Assembly (NCBI RefSeq): GCF_024753545.1
Contig: NZ_JANTOO010000017.1
Location: 1-64,000 of the forward strand
Origin: Lysinibacillus pinottii
GTDB taxonomy: Bacteria > Bacillota > Bacilli > Bacillales_A > Planococcaceae
Length of the DNA stretch: 64,000 bases
Direction of reading: 5' to 3'
The notes below the pieces were generated by a model, which was not told where the DNA came from, did no database searches, and was given only the letters and a program-made list of their open reading frames with translations. Below are positions 16,174-24,163 of the stretch, piece after piece; position 1 is the first letter of the stretch; every line of letters starts with the position of its first letter. The position numbers and the translations under genes were made by a program.

Positions 16174-16683
16174 CTAGAAATAGCGGGAATCATCAAAGTT
16201 AATTTGTATACTGTAATTTTTTGAATTAATAAGATTGGATAATTTATGTGCCTCTTTTTCAAGCTTCATTGCGCGCTCCCGATAGTCGTCAGGCTCATAT
16301 AATGCAATCTCGTATAGCATTGCTCCATCACCATAGCCAAAACGAACACTTTCTTTTTCCCGCATACTAAATTCTTTACATAACTCAGCCTCAGCACGAA
16401 GCTGTGTAGCTAATTCGATAGCTTCTACTAGTGCGAGTTTCTGATCTTTAAATTCTACTGTGTTTTGGATGTTTGCTTCATATACTAGACGATCTAGTGT
16501 AAGGGTATCTAGACGAACTTGTGCCAATTCGGTTTCGATAAGGGGGAGTGCACGGTTACTTGTTTTAGGAGTCTGTCCCTTTTCTACTGTCACAAAAGCA
16601 CTACGATGTAATTCACTAATAAGCTCTTGTGTTTTTTTTCCTAAAATACTTTTTAGTTTAACAGCTTCTGCAAGATTGATCAC
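16174..16683 (-). CDS. Conserved protein of unknown function (DIP1984/septicolysin-like)
   Basis: 169 residues, mostly helical and charged, with no signal peptide or membrane segment. The opening NLAEAVKLKSILGKKTQELISEL and the following pattern of long helices resemble the DIP1984 family, although the match is by eye only. The start is GTG, nine bases after AAGGA. It follows the B3/4-domain gene by 15 bp, so the two form one transcription unit. No function can be assigned. Confidence 0.7.
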   Translation of the reverse strand: MINLAEAVKLKSILGKKTQELISELHRSAFVTVEKGQTPKTSNRALPLIETELAQVRLDTLTLDRLVYEANIQNTVEFKDQKLALVEAIELATQLRAEAELCKEFSMREKESVRFGYGDGAMLYEIALYEPDDYRERAMKLEKEAHKLSNLINSKNYSIQINFDDSRYF

Positions 16684-16698
16684 GCAAACACGTCCTTT

Positions 16699-17388
16699 TT
16701 ATAAACTTGTAGATGGTGCATTGTTTGATAGGAGGGCAATTTGATAGTCACCTCCATGAATTTGGTTAAACATTTTGCCTGCTGACGCCAAAAGGTCATT
16801 CGCTGCTTCATGTGTTAATGAGGGTCTGAGATAAAAAATCTGTAGCGCCTCAGTCGTATCCTCTGTAACGGCTGTACGTTTAGAATCGACAAATGGAGAA
16901 CCAAATGCTCCCTTCTCATCACGACTGTAGAGGATCTTGTTGAATGTATTAAAACGCCCATTTAAACCCTCATAACCAATGTCTTCATGGCCAAGAGCTA
17001 TTTCTACATATCCTTTCATAAAGGCTATATCATATAGACCAACTGGAATTTCATATTGAAGAGAGAAGAAGTTATTTAAATCTACAGCAGAATGAAATGG
17101 TGTTACATAGTTTTGTTTACTAATTCGCCGCATAAGACTTTCTGCTGAGTGTCGATAACGATTTGGATCTGAACCTAGCTTTTTCCAAAATACTCGCCAT
17201 TCAGCAATACCCTCACGCTGGTTCACAGGAAAATCCTGCATGTCTAGAAAAAGGTTTTCTTGATACAATTGCATCCGACCTTTAATCATTTGAGGGGATT
17301 CTGCTACAACAATTTTGGTATAATGAATAATGCCGATTTTTAGCTCGGGATGTTGTGTTAATAGAGATTCATTAATGGAAATTTCCAA
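16699..17388 (-). CDS. B3/B4 (PheT-type) tRNA-binding domain protein
   Basis: 229 residues. The middle of the protein (about 60-190) has the B3/4 fold pattern found as an editing-like module in phenylalanyl-tRNA synthetase beta (WRVFWKKLGSDPNRYRHSAE, LVDLNN-type VDLNNFFSLQYEIPVGLYD, and GHEDIGYEGLNG). Stand-alone members are widespread and uncharacterised; tRNA or amino-acid editing has been suggested. First gene of a two-gene unit; divergent from queG with about 60 bp between starts. Confidence 0.82.
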   Translation of the reverse strand: MEISINESLLTQHPELKIGIIHYTKIVVAESPQMIKGRMQLYQENLFLDMQDFPVNQREGIAEWRVFWKKLGSDPNRYRHSAESLMRRISKQNYVTPFHSAVDLNNFFSLQYEIPVGLYDIAFMKGYVEIALGHEDIGYEGLNGRFNTFNKILYSRDEKGAFGSPFVDSKRTAVTEDTTEALQIFYLRPSLTHEAANDLLASAGKMFNQIHGGDYQIALLSNNAPSTSL

Positions 17389-17447
17389 AGAACATCACCT
17401 ACTTTATCTATTTCTATTATTGTATCATGTAAGGAGTTGGAAATAAA

Positions 17448-18581
17448 ATGAACATACATGACCTACAGCGAGACTTTGTGGCATATGCAAGAGCCATTGG
17501 CGTTGATAAAATAGGTTTTACAACAGCAGCTCCCTTTACAGAATTAAAAAACCGACTGCGTCGCCAGCAGGAGCTTGGTTATCAGTCTGGCTTTGAAGAA
17601 AGTGATATTGAAAAACGTACCGAACCCCTTCAATTATTAAACGAAGCAGAGAGTATTGTCTCGATAGCCGTTGCCTATCCCTCCCGTATGCAAAATGCAC
17701 CCATTGGTAAAAAGGGAGCTAGAAGAGGAATATTTTGCCGTGCTTCATGGGGTGTCGATTATCATACAGCAATTCGTGAACGTTTGAAGTTATTATCTGC
17801 TTGGCTTGAGGAGCGTGTCGAAGGTGTACGTATCGAGTCGATGGTTGATACAGGTGCACTTGTAGACCGTGCTGTAGCAGAACGCGCAGGCATAGGCTGG
17901 AGTGGTAAAAACTGTTCGATTATAACACCTGAATTCGGGTCATATGTGTATTTAGGAGAGCTCATAACCAATGTTCCATTCTCGCCAGATAAGCCAATGG
18001 AGGATGAGTGCGGGGAATGTCGCTTATGCTTGGATGTTTGTCCAACGGGTGCATTAATCCAAGGAGGGCAATTGGATGCACAACGTTGTATTGCCTTCCT
18101 CACTCAAACGAAGGGAACACTTCCTGATGAGTTTCGTAATCACATTGGTAATCGCCTCTATGGTTGTGATACATGCCAGACTGTGTGTCCCAAAAATAAA
18201 GGGAAGATTAATTGGATTCATGATGAATTTATACCGGATCCAGAGCTTGCCAAACCATTATTAACACCACTATTAACGATTTCCAATAGAGAATTTAAGG
18301 CCAAGTTTGGCCACGTTTCTGGTTCATGGCGAGGTAAAAAGCCTATTCAACGAAATGCCATCCTTGCACTGGCCCATTTTAAAGAGGAAGCGGCTATACC
18401 AGATCTCATCAACCTTTTGAAGAACGATGATCGTCCAGTCATACGAGGCACATCAGCATGGGCTTTAGGGAAGATAGGCGGAGAACAGGCTAAGTCTGCC
18501 CTATATGACGCGGAAGCTAATGAGCAGGACGAAGAAGTATTGAACGAAATTCACAAAGGTTTGCAGTTTTTTCATGAATGA
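17448..18581 (+). CDS. queG: Epoxyqueuosine reductase
   Basis: 377 residues. Cobalamin- and 4Fe-4S-dependent enzyme that reduces epoxyqueuosine to queuosine at position 34 of tRNA. The first cluster ligands are C188, C191, C194 and C198 (CGECRLCLDVCPTG); the second set is CDTCQTVCP. D134 in VDTGALVDRAVAE is the conserved acid. The C-terminal 80 residues form a HEAT-like repeat (VIRGTSAWALGKIGGEQAKS), as in the Bacillus enzymes. Followed after 67 bp by trmL, another wobble-base enzyme. Confidence 0.95.
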   Translation: MNIHDLQRDFVAYARAIGVDKIGFTTAAPFTELKNRLRRQQELGYQSGFEESDIEKRTEPLQLLNEAESIVSIAVAYPSRMQNAPIGKKGARRGIFCRASWGVDYHTAIRERLKLLSAWLEERVEGVRIESMVDTGALVDRAVAERAGIGWSGKNCSIITPEFGSYVYLGELITNVPFSPDKPMEDECGECRLCLDVCPTGALIQGGQLDAQRCIAFLTQTKGTLPDEFRNHIGNRLYGCDTCQTVCPKNKGKINWIHDEFIPDPELAKPLLTPLLTISNREFKAKFGHVSGSWRGKKPIQRNAILALAHFKEEAAIPDLINLLKNDDRPVIRGTSAWALGKIGGEQAKSALYDAEANEQDEEVLNEIHKGLQFFHE

Positions 18582-18648
18582 AGAGAAAAAACACTCCATT
18601 AAATGAGTTCCACTTAAAGAAATTTTTATAATAAGGAAGTGTATCGTT

Positions 18649-19122
18649 ATGCCATTGCATATCGTTTTATATCAACCAGAAATTCCAGCGAATACAGGAA
18701 ATATTGCTCGCACTTGCGCTGGTACAAATACATCATTACATTTAATTCGTCCACTAGGCTTTTCAACCGATGATAAAATGTTAAAGCGGGCAGGCTTAGA
18801 TTATTGGCATAGTGTGAATATTGTTTATCATAATTCACTGGATGATTTTATAGAGTACTCTAGAGATGGAGATGTATATTTAATCGAAACATATAGTGAT
18901 GAGCCGTTCACCACACATGATTTTAGTAATAAAGAGCGTGACATTTACTTTATGTTTGGAAAAGAAACAACAGGCTTGCCAAAAGACTTTGCGTATGAAC
19001 GTCGTAATATGTGCTTGCGTATTCCACAAAGTGATCATGTCCGTTCACTCAACTTATCTAATACGGCTGCGATTGTTATATATGAGGCATTACGACAACA
19101 GGGATATCCAGGTTTACATTAA
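18649..19122 (+). CDS. trmL: tRNA (cytidine/uridine-34-2'-O)-methyltransferase
   Basis: 157 residues, a minimal SPOUT methyltransferase without an extra RNA-binding domain. Motifs are the N-terminal YQPEIPANTGNIARTCAGT, FGKETTGLP (SAM-binding knot) and the C-terminal IPQSDHVRSLNLSNTAAIV. It methylates the ribose of base 34 in tRNA-Leu isoacceptors. Start ATG behind AAGGAAGTG. Probably transcribed with queG, since no terminator lies between. Confidence 0.94.
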   Translation: MPLHIVLYQPEIPANTGNIARTCAGTNTSLHLIRPLGFSTDDKMLKRAGLDYWHSVNIVYHNSLDDFIEYSRDGDVYLIETYSDEPFTTHDFSNKERDIYFMFGKETTGLPKDFAYERRNMCLRIPQSDHVRSLNLSNTAAIVIYEALRQQGYPGLH

Positions 19123-19123
19123 T

Positions 19124-19155
19124 AAAAGCAGTTCTCATTTGTGAGAACTGCTTTT
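19124..19155. terminator. Bidirectional terminator
   Basis: Stem AAAAGCAGTTCTCA / TGAGAACTGCTTTT with T tracts both ways, between convergent trmL and the dioxygenase gene. Confidence 0.88.
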
Positions 19156-19157
19156 TA

Positions 19158-20003
19158 CTAAAATTTTAATAATACAACATTTCCAGCTGGATCTTCAGTT
19201 TGGAATCCACCGTCTATATCGATAACACGTGCACCAATTGTGCGAAGGTTTGCTTTCATCATGGATGCTTGTTCTTCATTATCTAAACGCAGTGAGAACG
19301 TTTTTAAGCCTACTTGGTTTTCTCCAAGCTTTGGAGCATTTTCTGAGTGCCAAGTGTTTAAGCCAATGTGATGGTGATAGCGGCCAGTAGAAATAAATAA
19401 TGCCTGTGAACCATAGCGTGCCACAATATCATAGCCTAAGCCCTTTGTGTAAAATTGTTCAGCCTCTGCCAAGTTCGAAACAGATAAGTGAATATGTCCC
19501 ATCACTGTACCTGATGGGAGGCCATCCCAATTTCCATCACCTTCTTCTAAAATCGATCGAATATTTAGTGGCTCTGTTACCATATTCACTTGGTCCTGAT
19601 GCCAATCCCATACATTTTCAGGGCGATCTGCGTATACCTCAATACCATTATGATCAGGATCATTTAAATAGAGTGCTTCACTGACAGCATGATCAGAAGC
19701 CCCAAGATATACTCCTTTTTCGTGAAAATGCGTTATAATATTTGCCAAATCACGACGAGTTGGTAATAGTAATGCAAAGTGATAAAGTCCAGTCGTCATG
19801 CTAAGCTTTTCTTCCACTGTGTCTGGTTGGACTATTGTTAATAGTGCAGTATGTCCATCTGCTGTTAAAGTAGCTTTATGTGATTCTTGGTGTAAAACGT
19901 TGAAGCCAATAACCTCTTGATAAAATGTTAAAGAACGTTGAAGATCGCTTACTTTTATTTCAACATTTGTTACATATGTGTTAGGTTTTTCATGAAAATG
20001 CAT
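19158..20003 (-). CDS. Extradiol/VOC dioxygenase, CatE-like
   Basis: 281 residues with two tandem VOC domains (about 8-125 and 160-280). The pattern GLYHFALLLPTRRDLANII, HAVSEALYLNDPDHNGIEVYADRP and MGHIHLSV/GRYHHHIGLNTW matches B. subtilis CatE, a catechol-2,3-dioxygenase active against quinone and catechol stress. Metal ligands are expected in GHIHL (His) and DPAGN/DPDHNGIE. The start ATG lies eight bases after GGAGG; a TTG further upstream is less likely. The upstream region holds three direct repeats (see 20019-20100). Monocistronic. Confidence 0.82.
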   Translation of the reverse strand: MHFHEKPNTYVTNVEIKVSDLQRSLTFYQEVIGFNVLHQESHKATLTADGHTALLTIVQPDTVEEKLSMTTGLYHFALLLPTRRDLANIITHFHEKGVYLGASDHAVSEALYLNDPDHNGIEVYADRPENVWDWHQDQVNMVTEPLNIRSILEEGDGNWDGLPSGTVMGHIHLSVSNLAEAEQFYTKGLGYDIVARYGSQALFISTGRYHHHIGLNTWHSENAPKLGENQVGLKTFSLRLDNEEQASMMKANLRTIGARVIDIDGGFQTEDPAGNVVLLKF

Positions 20004-20018
20004 ATAGAATACCTCCGT

Positions 20019-20100
20019 TAAGTTATTTTTATTCATTTAGTTACTTTATGTAAGTTAGTTTATTTTAATAATAACTGAAAGTCAAGTAAGTTATTTTTTT
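20019..20100 (-). promoter_or_regulatory. Repeat-rich control region of the CatE-like gene
   Basis: TAAGTTA followed by a T-rich tail occurs at 20019, 20051 and 20087. The middle copy is also part of an imperfect inverted repeat, AGTTAC-N6-TAAGTT. A TTGACT -35 candidate (minus strand) overlaps the distal copy. The layout suggests multiple sites for a dimeric repressor such as a MarR/DUF24-type quinone sensor; the regulator is not in the window. Confidence 0.4.
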
Positions 20101-20108
20101 ATTGTCGA

Positions 20109-20152
20109 CAAAAAAGAAAATCACTAAGCATATCTAATGCTTAGTGATTTTC
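20109..20152 (-). terminator. Terminator of the 30-residue membrane peptide gene
   Basis: Perfect 16-bp stem (20116-20131 with 20137-20152), followed on the minus strand by six Ts. Confidence 0.88.
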
Positions 20153-20160
20153 TCGAGGTA

Positions 20161-20253
20161 TTATTTATCCGCTTTGTAATCGCCTTCGTACCCAGCAGTA
20201 AAAATAGCTGTTAAGAAAGCAACTGTTACACCAATGATTAATAATAGTTTCAT
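20161..20253 (-). CDS. 30-residue single-span membrane peptide
   Basis: Thirty codons from ATG (eight bases after GAGGAGGG) to TAA, directly followed by a strong terminator, so it has all the parts of a free-standing gene. The product is MKLLLIIGVTVAFLTAIFTA then a polar tail GYEGDYKADK: one membrane helix with a short acidic/basic end. I do not recognise a family. A toxin of a type I system would need an antisense RNA, for which no sign was seen. Confidence 0.65.
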   Translation of the reverse strand: MKLLLIIGVTVAFLTAIFTAGYEGDYKADK

Positions 20254-20398
20254 GGAAGTAACCCTCCTCATGTAATAAAGACATCTCTATTTAGTATAGC
20301 CTATCTACTATAAAAATGAAACGACATACCTGAATAAAATATGTCAGAAATGGTTCAAACGTATAATTATCGGGAAAACTATTAAGGAGGTGATTAGT

Positions 20399-20569
20399 AT
20401 GAAAAAAAAGGTGCCAAACATTGAAAATGGTACGATGGCGAGAGATATGAAGGAATTAAAAGATTTGGGCAAACAAATGGAACATTTACGTGATGGTCTA
20501 GAGCTTGCGGATGATGAGCGTATTGCAGATCCTATTCAATTGGAAAGTATCGAGGAAAAGGATGAATAG
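20399..20569 (+). CDS. 56-residue hydrophilic protein of unknown function
   Basis: Fifty-six codons; ATG follows AAGGAGGTGATT at the proper distance. The product is highly charged and probably helical (ARDMKELKDLGKQMEHLRDG), with an acidic tail ending ESIEEKDE. A TATAAT (20362-20367) lies upstream. The size and composition are like small sporulation or stress proteins of Bacillaceae, but I cannot name the family. Confidence 0.7.
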   Translation: MKKKVPNIENGTMARDMKELKDLGKQMEHLRDGLELADDERIADPIQLESIEEKDE

Positions 20570-20653
20570 TGGTAAATAACAGTAGCTTCCTTATTTTTCT
20601 TAAATCCAATTTTTTGTATAATGGTACTAGGAAAAAGAAAGGGGTTGTGATTC

Positions 20654-21484
20654 GTGTATTTACAATCATCGAAAACATTATCAAATGGAGTAGAAATGCC
20701 TCGTTTCGGCTTAGGTGTTTATAAAATGACAGATCATGAAGAAACATTACAATCCATCGATACAGCGCTGAAGTTTGGTTATAGAGCTATCGATACAGCA
20801 TCTTTGTATGGGAATGAAGCAGAGGTAGGAGAAGCTATCCGTTATTCAGGTATACCACGTGAGCATATTTTTGTTACCACAAAAGTATGGAATAATGACC
20901 AAGGATATGATGAAACCTTACGGGCTTTTGAAGTATCGCTAAAGAAACTTAAGATGGATTACGTAGATTTATATTTGACACATTGGGCTGTTCCAGAAAC
21001 ATTTGAGGAAACTTACCGCGCTATTGAGCGCCTATACGATGAAAAACTAATTCGAGCAACTGGTGTGTCGAACCATCATGAGCATCATTTAGAAAAAATA
21101 CTAGCAAAGGCCAATATTGCTCCAATGGTTAATCAGGTGGAAATGCATCCGTATTTACAGCAACAAGCATTAAGTGCATATTGCCATGAACATCAGATTG
21201 CTGTCACTGCATGGTCACCGTTAGGGCGAGGTGGCGTACTTGATGATTCTACTATCTTAGAAATTAGCAAGGAAATCGGCAAGACCACTGCTCAGGTAGT
21301 GTTACGCTGGCATTTACAAAATGACACATTAATTATTCCTAAATCAGTGACACCAAGTCGAATTGAAGAAAATGCACAGATTTTTGACTTTGAATTAACA
21401 CAGACTCAAATGGAAAAGATAGCGTCATTAAATCGTAATCAACGATTTGGGCAAGATCCAGATCATTTCAAATTTGATTTTTAG
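20654..21484 (+). CDS. Aldo/keto reductase
   Basis: 276 residues, single (beta/alpha)8 NADPH-dependent oxidoreductase. Tetrad residues appear in DTASLYGNEAEVG (Asp and Tyr), KVW (Lys) and LTHWAVP (His); IPKSVTPSRIEEN is the NADPH-binding signature. Closest in layout to glyoxal/methylglyoxal reductases such as YvgN/YtbE. The start is GTG nine bases after AAAGGGG. Confidence 0.9.
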   Translation: MYLQSSKTLSNGVEMPRFGLGVYKMTDHEETLQSIDTALKFGYRAIDTASLYGNEAEVGEAIRYSGIPREHIFVTTKVWNNDQGYDETLRAFEVSLKKLKMDYVDLYLTHWAVPETFEETYRAIERLYDEKLIRATGVSNHHEHHLEKILAKANIAPMVNQVEMHPYLQQQALSAYCHEHQIAVTAWSPLGRGGVLDDSTILEISKEIGKTTAQVVLRWHLQNDTLIIPKSVTPSRIEENAQIFDFELTQTQMEKIASLNRNQRFGQDPDHFKFDF

Positions 21485-21494
21485 TTCTATATAT

Positions 21495-21530
21495 AAATCC
21501 CGCTCTCGTTATTGAGAAGCGGGATTTTTT
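21495..21530. terminator. Bidirectional terminator
   Basis: Stem AAATCCCGCT..CTC / GAG..AGCGGGATTT then six Ts; it overlaps the last codons of the convergent pseudouridine synthase gene. Confidence 0.85.
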
Positions 21531-22372
21531 GATGATTGTTCGTCCTTGACGGTAATGCGTTTATTTAAAAATGGATGGTCAAATTCTAATTGGATAGCAT
21601 GGAGTTCATAATCACCACTAGCAGTTTCTCTTGCGCCGTACATAGTATCACCAATAATGGGATGACCGATGTAGGCTAGATGTACACGGATTTGATGTGT
21701 TCGACCAGTTTCAAGAATCAAATGGACCACACAAGAATTCTTGTAGCGTGAAACGACTTCATAATGGGTCACTGCATGCTGTCCAGTTTGCGACACGACA
21801 CGTCTAGAAGCGTGATGTCGATCCTTACCAATAGATTCAGAAATGGTACCCGATGAGGAGCGTATATTTCCTTGTACTTCCGCTGCATATGTCCGAATAA
21901 TAGATTTTTCTTCAATCATTCGATCGAAAATTGATTTCGCTAAAGGATGCTTGGCTACAAGTAATAAACCTTGTGTCCCTTTATCTAATCGATGGACATG
22001 CTCTGCATAAATACCACCTTGTTCTTGAATATGTGCCATAACATGGTTCATACATGTATGGGTATCTCGGTCATCATTAGGGTGAGTTGCCATACCCTTT
22101 GGCTTCGATACGATTAAGCAATGATCATCCTCATAGACTATATCAATCGCACAAACAGGTGTTCGTTTATAGCTAGACGCTGGGATTGGGAATGTAAATT
22201 TGACAATAGTGCCGACTTGTAAAGGAGTATTCCATTGAACAAGTTCATCATTCTCTAAAGTAATAGCTTTTGCCATACGTAATTCATGTACGAGCTTTTT
22301 ACCTAGTCGCCAGTGATTACGTAACAGTTCCTCAATCGTTAAGTTATCTTCATTAAATGCATAAAGAAACAT
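21509..22372 (-). CDS. RluA-family pseudouridine synthase
   Basis: 287 residues. The catalytic motif HRLDKGTQG (Asp nucleophile), DDHCLIVSKPKGMATHPN and LETGRTHQIRVHLAYIGHPIIGD define the RluA/RluD subfamily. An S4-like N-terminal part (residues 1-60) lacks a strong signature. It isomerises uridine in rRNA or tRNA; the target cannot be deduced. Similar in size to the Bacillus YhcT/YjbO type. Its ATG lies directly in a short gap after bdbC's terminator. Confidence 0.88.
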   Translation of the reverse strand: MFLYAFNEDNLTIEELLRNHWRLGKKLVHELRMAKAITLENDELVQWNTPLQVGTIVKFTFPIPASSYKRTPVCAIDIVYEDDHCLIVSKPKGMATHPNDDRDTHTCMNHVMAHIQEQGGIYAEHVHRLDKGTQGLLLVAKHPLAKSIFDRMIEEKSIIRTYAAEVQGNIRSSSGTISESIGKDRHHASRRVVSQTGQHAVTHYEVVSRYKNSCVVHLILETGRTHQIRVHLAYIGHPIIGDTMYGARETASGDYELHAIQLEFDHPFLNKRITVKDEQSSKNPASQ

Positions 22373-22388
22373 TGATCTTCCTCCGTAG

Positions 22389-22424
22389 AAAAGACCGTAT
22401 TCTAATGGTAGAACACGGTCTTTT
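22389..22424 (-). terminator. Terminator of bdbC
   Basis: Stem AAAAGACCGT..TCTA / TAGA..ACGGTCTTTT between bdbC and the pseudouridine synthase gene. Confidence 0.8.
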
Positions 22425-22426
22425 GA

Positions 22427-22852
22427 TTATTTTACAGCTTTTGTAGCTTTGATTAAATAGAAGCTTGCCCCTGCAATTAAAATAAATGCAGTTAATGCTA
22501 AAAATGGGATAGTAATAAAGCCTAACCAATTAATATATTGTCCTGTACATGATACGGCGCCACAAGAAGGGGCACTATCCGCTAAAAAGCTAAGCTTTTG
22601 AATGCCATAATGATAGAGTGAGATACAGCCTCCGATAACAGAAAAAACCGCTGTTGTAACAGCAATACGAGCATTTTTTTGTATAAAGGCTACAGTGGCC
22701 ATAATGACAATCGGGTACATAAAAATACGCTGTATCCAACATAATTTACACGGTTCATAATGACGAATTTCAGAAAAGTATAATGAACCAAGTGTAGCTA
22801 CAGCAGATACTATCCATATAAATAATAAGCCATTTTCCTCTTTTTTAGACAT
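22427..22852 (-). CDS. bdbC: Thiol-disulphide oxidoreductase BdbC (DsbB family)
   Basis: 141 residues with four membrane helices. Two periplasm-side cysteine pairs are present: EPCKLCWIQR (CxxC) and PSCGAVSCTG. It re-oxidises the extracytoplasmic thiol oxidase BdbD and passes electrons to quinone; needed for disulphides in secreted and competence proteins. No bdbD is adjacent. The subtilase at 2295 with two cysteines is a possible client (inference). Confidence 0.88.
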   Translation of the reverse strand: MSKKEENGLLFIWIVSAVATLGSLYFSEIRHYEPCKLCWIQRIFMYPIVIMATVAFIQKNARIAVTTAVFSVIGGCISLYHYGIQKLSFLADSAPSCGAVSCTGQYINWLGFITIPFLALTAFILIAGASFYLIKATKAVK

Positions 22853-23035
22853 ATCAATTCTCCCCTTTATAAAAACACTACTTGTACGATTATAGTTGTT
22901 CTAGTTTTATATGTAAATTAACTTACACAAAATAAGGAAGATAATTTCAGTCTAAAGTATGAACGGCTAATGAAGACGAGCCTAACGCCTTAATGGTATC
23001 ATTAATAATAGTAATGCTAAAGAAGAGGTGTTTTC

Positions 23036-24151
23036 GTGAAGGAAAATGAGCATTCCAATATAAGTATATTAAAGGAAATTGCAGAACTATTAAATGAAGA
23101 AACTGAAATCGTTACGATGCTAAAAGGGGCCCTTATCAAATTTTTAAATGGCACGAATTTTGAAACAGGCTGGATTTTTTTTATTGATGCAAAGGGACGC
23201 TCGGAGCTTGTTGTTCATGAAAATTTACCTGAGGCATTGGAATTTAAAAACTGTCACTATTTAAATAAAGGTGGCTGCTGGTGTGTATCTCGTTATCGTA
23301 ATGAGGAGCTAAAAAAGGCATCTAATATTATTGAATGTCAACGTATTGAAAGTGCAATCGCAGCTAATGTTGGGGATCATGAAGGAATTACCCATCATGC
23401 CACTGTGCCCCTTCAATCAGGGCAGGAACGTTTTGGTGTACTAAATGTAGCTTCTAAGGATACGGTACGTTTTTCTGAGGAGGAGCTAGCTCTATTGGAG
23501 TCAGTAGCATTTCAGATGGGTTCTGCTATAAAGCGAATTTTACTGACGAAACAAGAGCAAGAAATGGCCCTTGTAAAGGAGCGCAACCGTCTAGCAAGGG
23601 ATTTACATGATTCTGTCAATCAACTATTATTTTCGGTTACGCTAACGGCGAGAGCTGGTATTGAAATGACACAGGATAGTGATGTGAAAGAAACATTTAA
23701 AGAGATACAGCATTTAACTCAGGATGCGCTTACAGAGATGCGAGCATTGATTTGGCAGCTACGACCAAAGGGATTGGAAAATGGCTTACTGGAAGCGATA
23801 AAAGTATATGCTGAGATGCTTGGCTTAAAATTACATGTTACGGTTTCAGGAGTCCTACAATTTCCATCGCGCATTGAAGAGACATTATTTCGAGTAGCTC
23901 AAGAGGCTTTAAATAATGTGCGACGCCATGCTGGTGTTTTAGAGGCAGCACTTTATATTACCGTCACGTCTACAGATATTTTATTGGTTATACGCGATGA
24001 GGGACGAGGGTTTGTCATTGACAATAATACGAAGCTATTGTCAATGGGCTTACAATCCATTAAGGACCGTGCAAAATCAGTGGGTGGCACTGCTGACTGG
24101 GTAAGTGAAATGGGCAAAGGTACGGAACTGCTAATCCGCTTGCCATACTAA
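23036..24151 (+). CDS. GAF-domain sensor histidine kinase (YhcY/AirS-like)
   Basis: 371 residues, cytoplasmic, no membrane segment. GAF domain about 20-165; DHp of the HisKA_3 type with phospho-acceptor H191 in RNRLARDLHDSVNQ; HATPase with QEALNNVRRHAG, DEGRGF and MGLQSIKDRA. The GAF domain holds C73, C81, C83 and C101, spaced C-x7-C-x-C-x17-C. This spacing is the one I recall for the 2Fe-2S cluster of S. aureus AirS, an oxygen/redox sensor. Start GTG behind AGAAGAGG. Paired with the NarL-type regulator 12 bp downstream. Confidence 0.87.
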   Translation: MKENEHSNISILKEIAELLNEETEIVTMLKGALIKFLNGTNFETGWIFFIDAKGRSELVVHENLPEALEFKNCHYLNKGGCWCVSRYRNEELKKASNIIECQRIESAIAANVGDHEGITHHATVPLQSGQERFGVLNVASKDTVRFSEEELALLESVAFQMGSAIKRILLTKQEQEMALVKERNRLARDLHDSVNQLLFSVTLTARAGIEMTQDSDVKETFKEIQHLTQDALTEMRALIWQLRPKGLENGLLEAIKVYAEMLGLKLHVTVSGVLQFPSRIEETLFRVAQEALNNVRRHAGVLEAALYITVTSTDILLVIRDEGRGFVIDNNTKLLSMGLQSIKDRAKSVGGTADWVSEMGKGTELLIRLPY

Positions 24152-24163
24152 GGGGGAGAGGAC

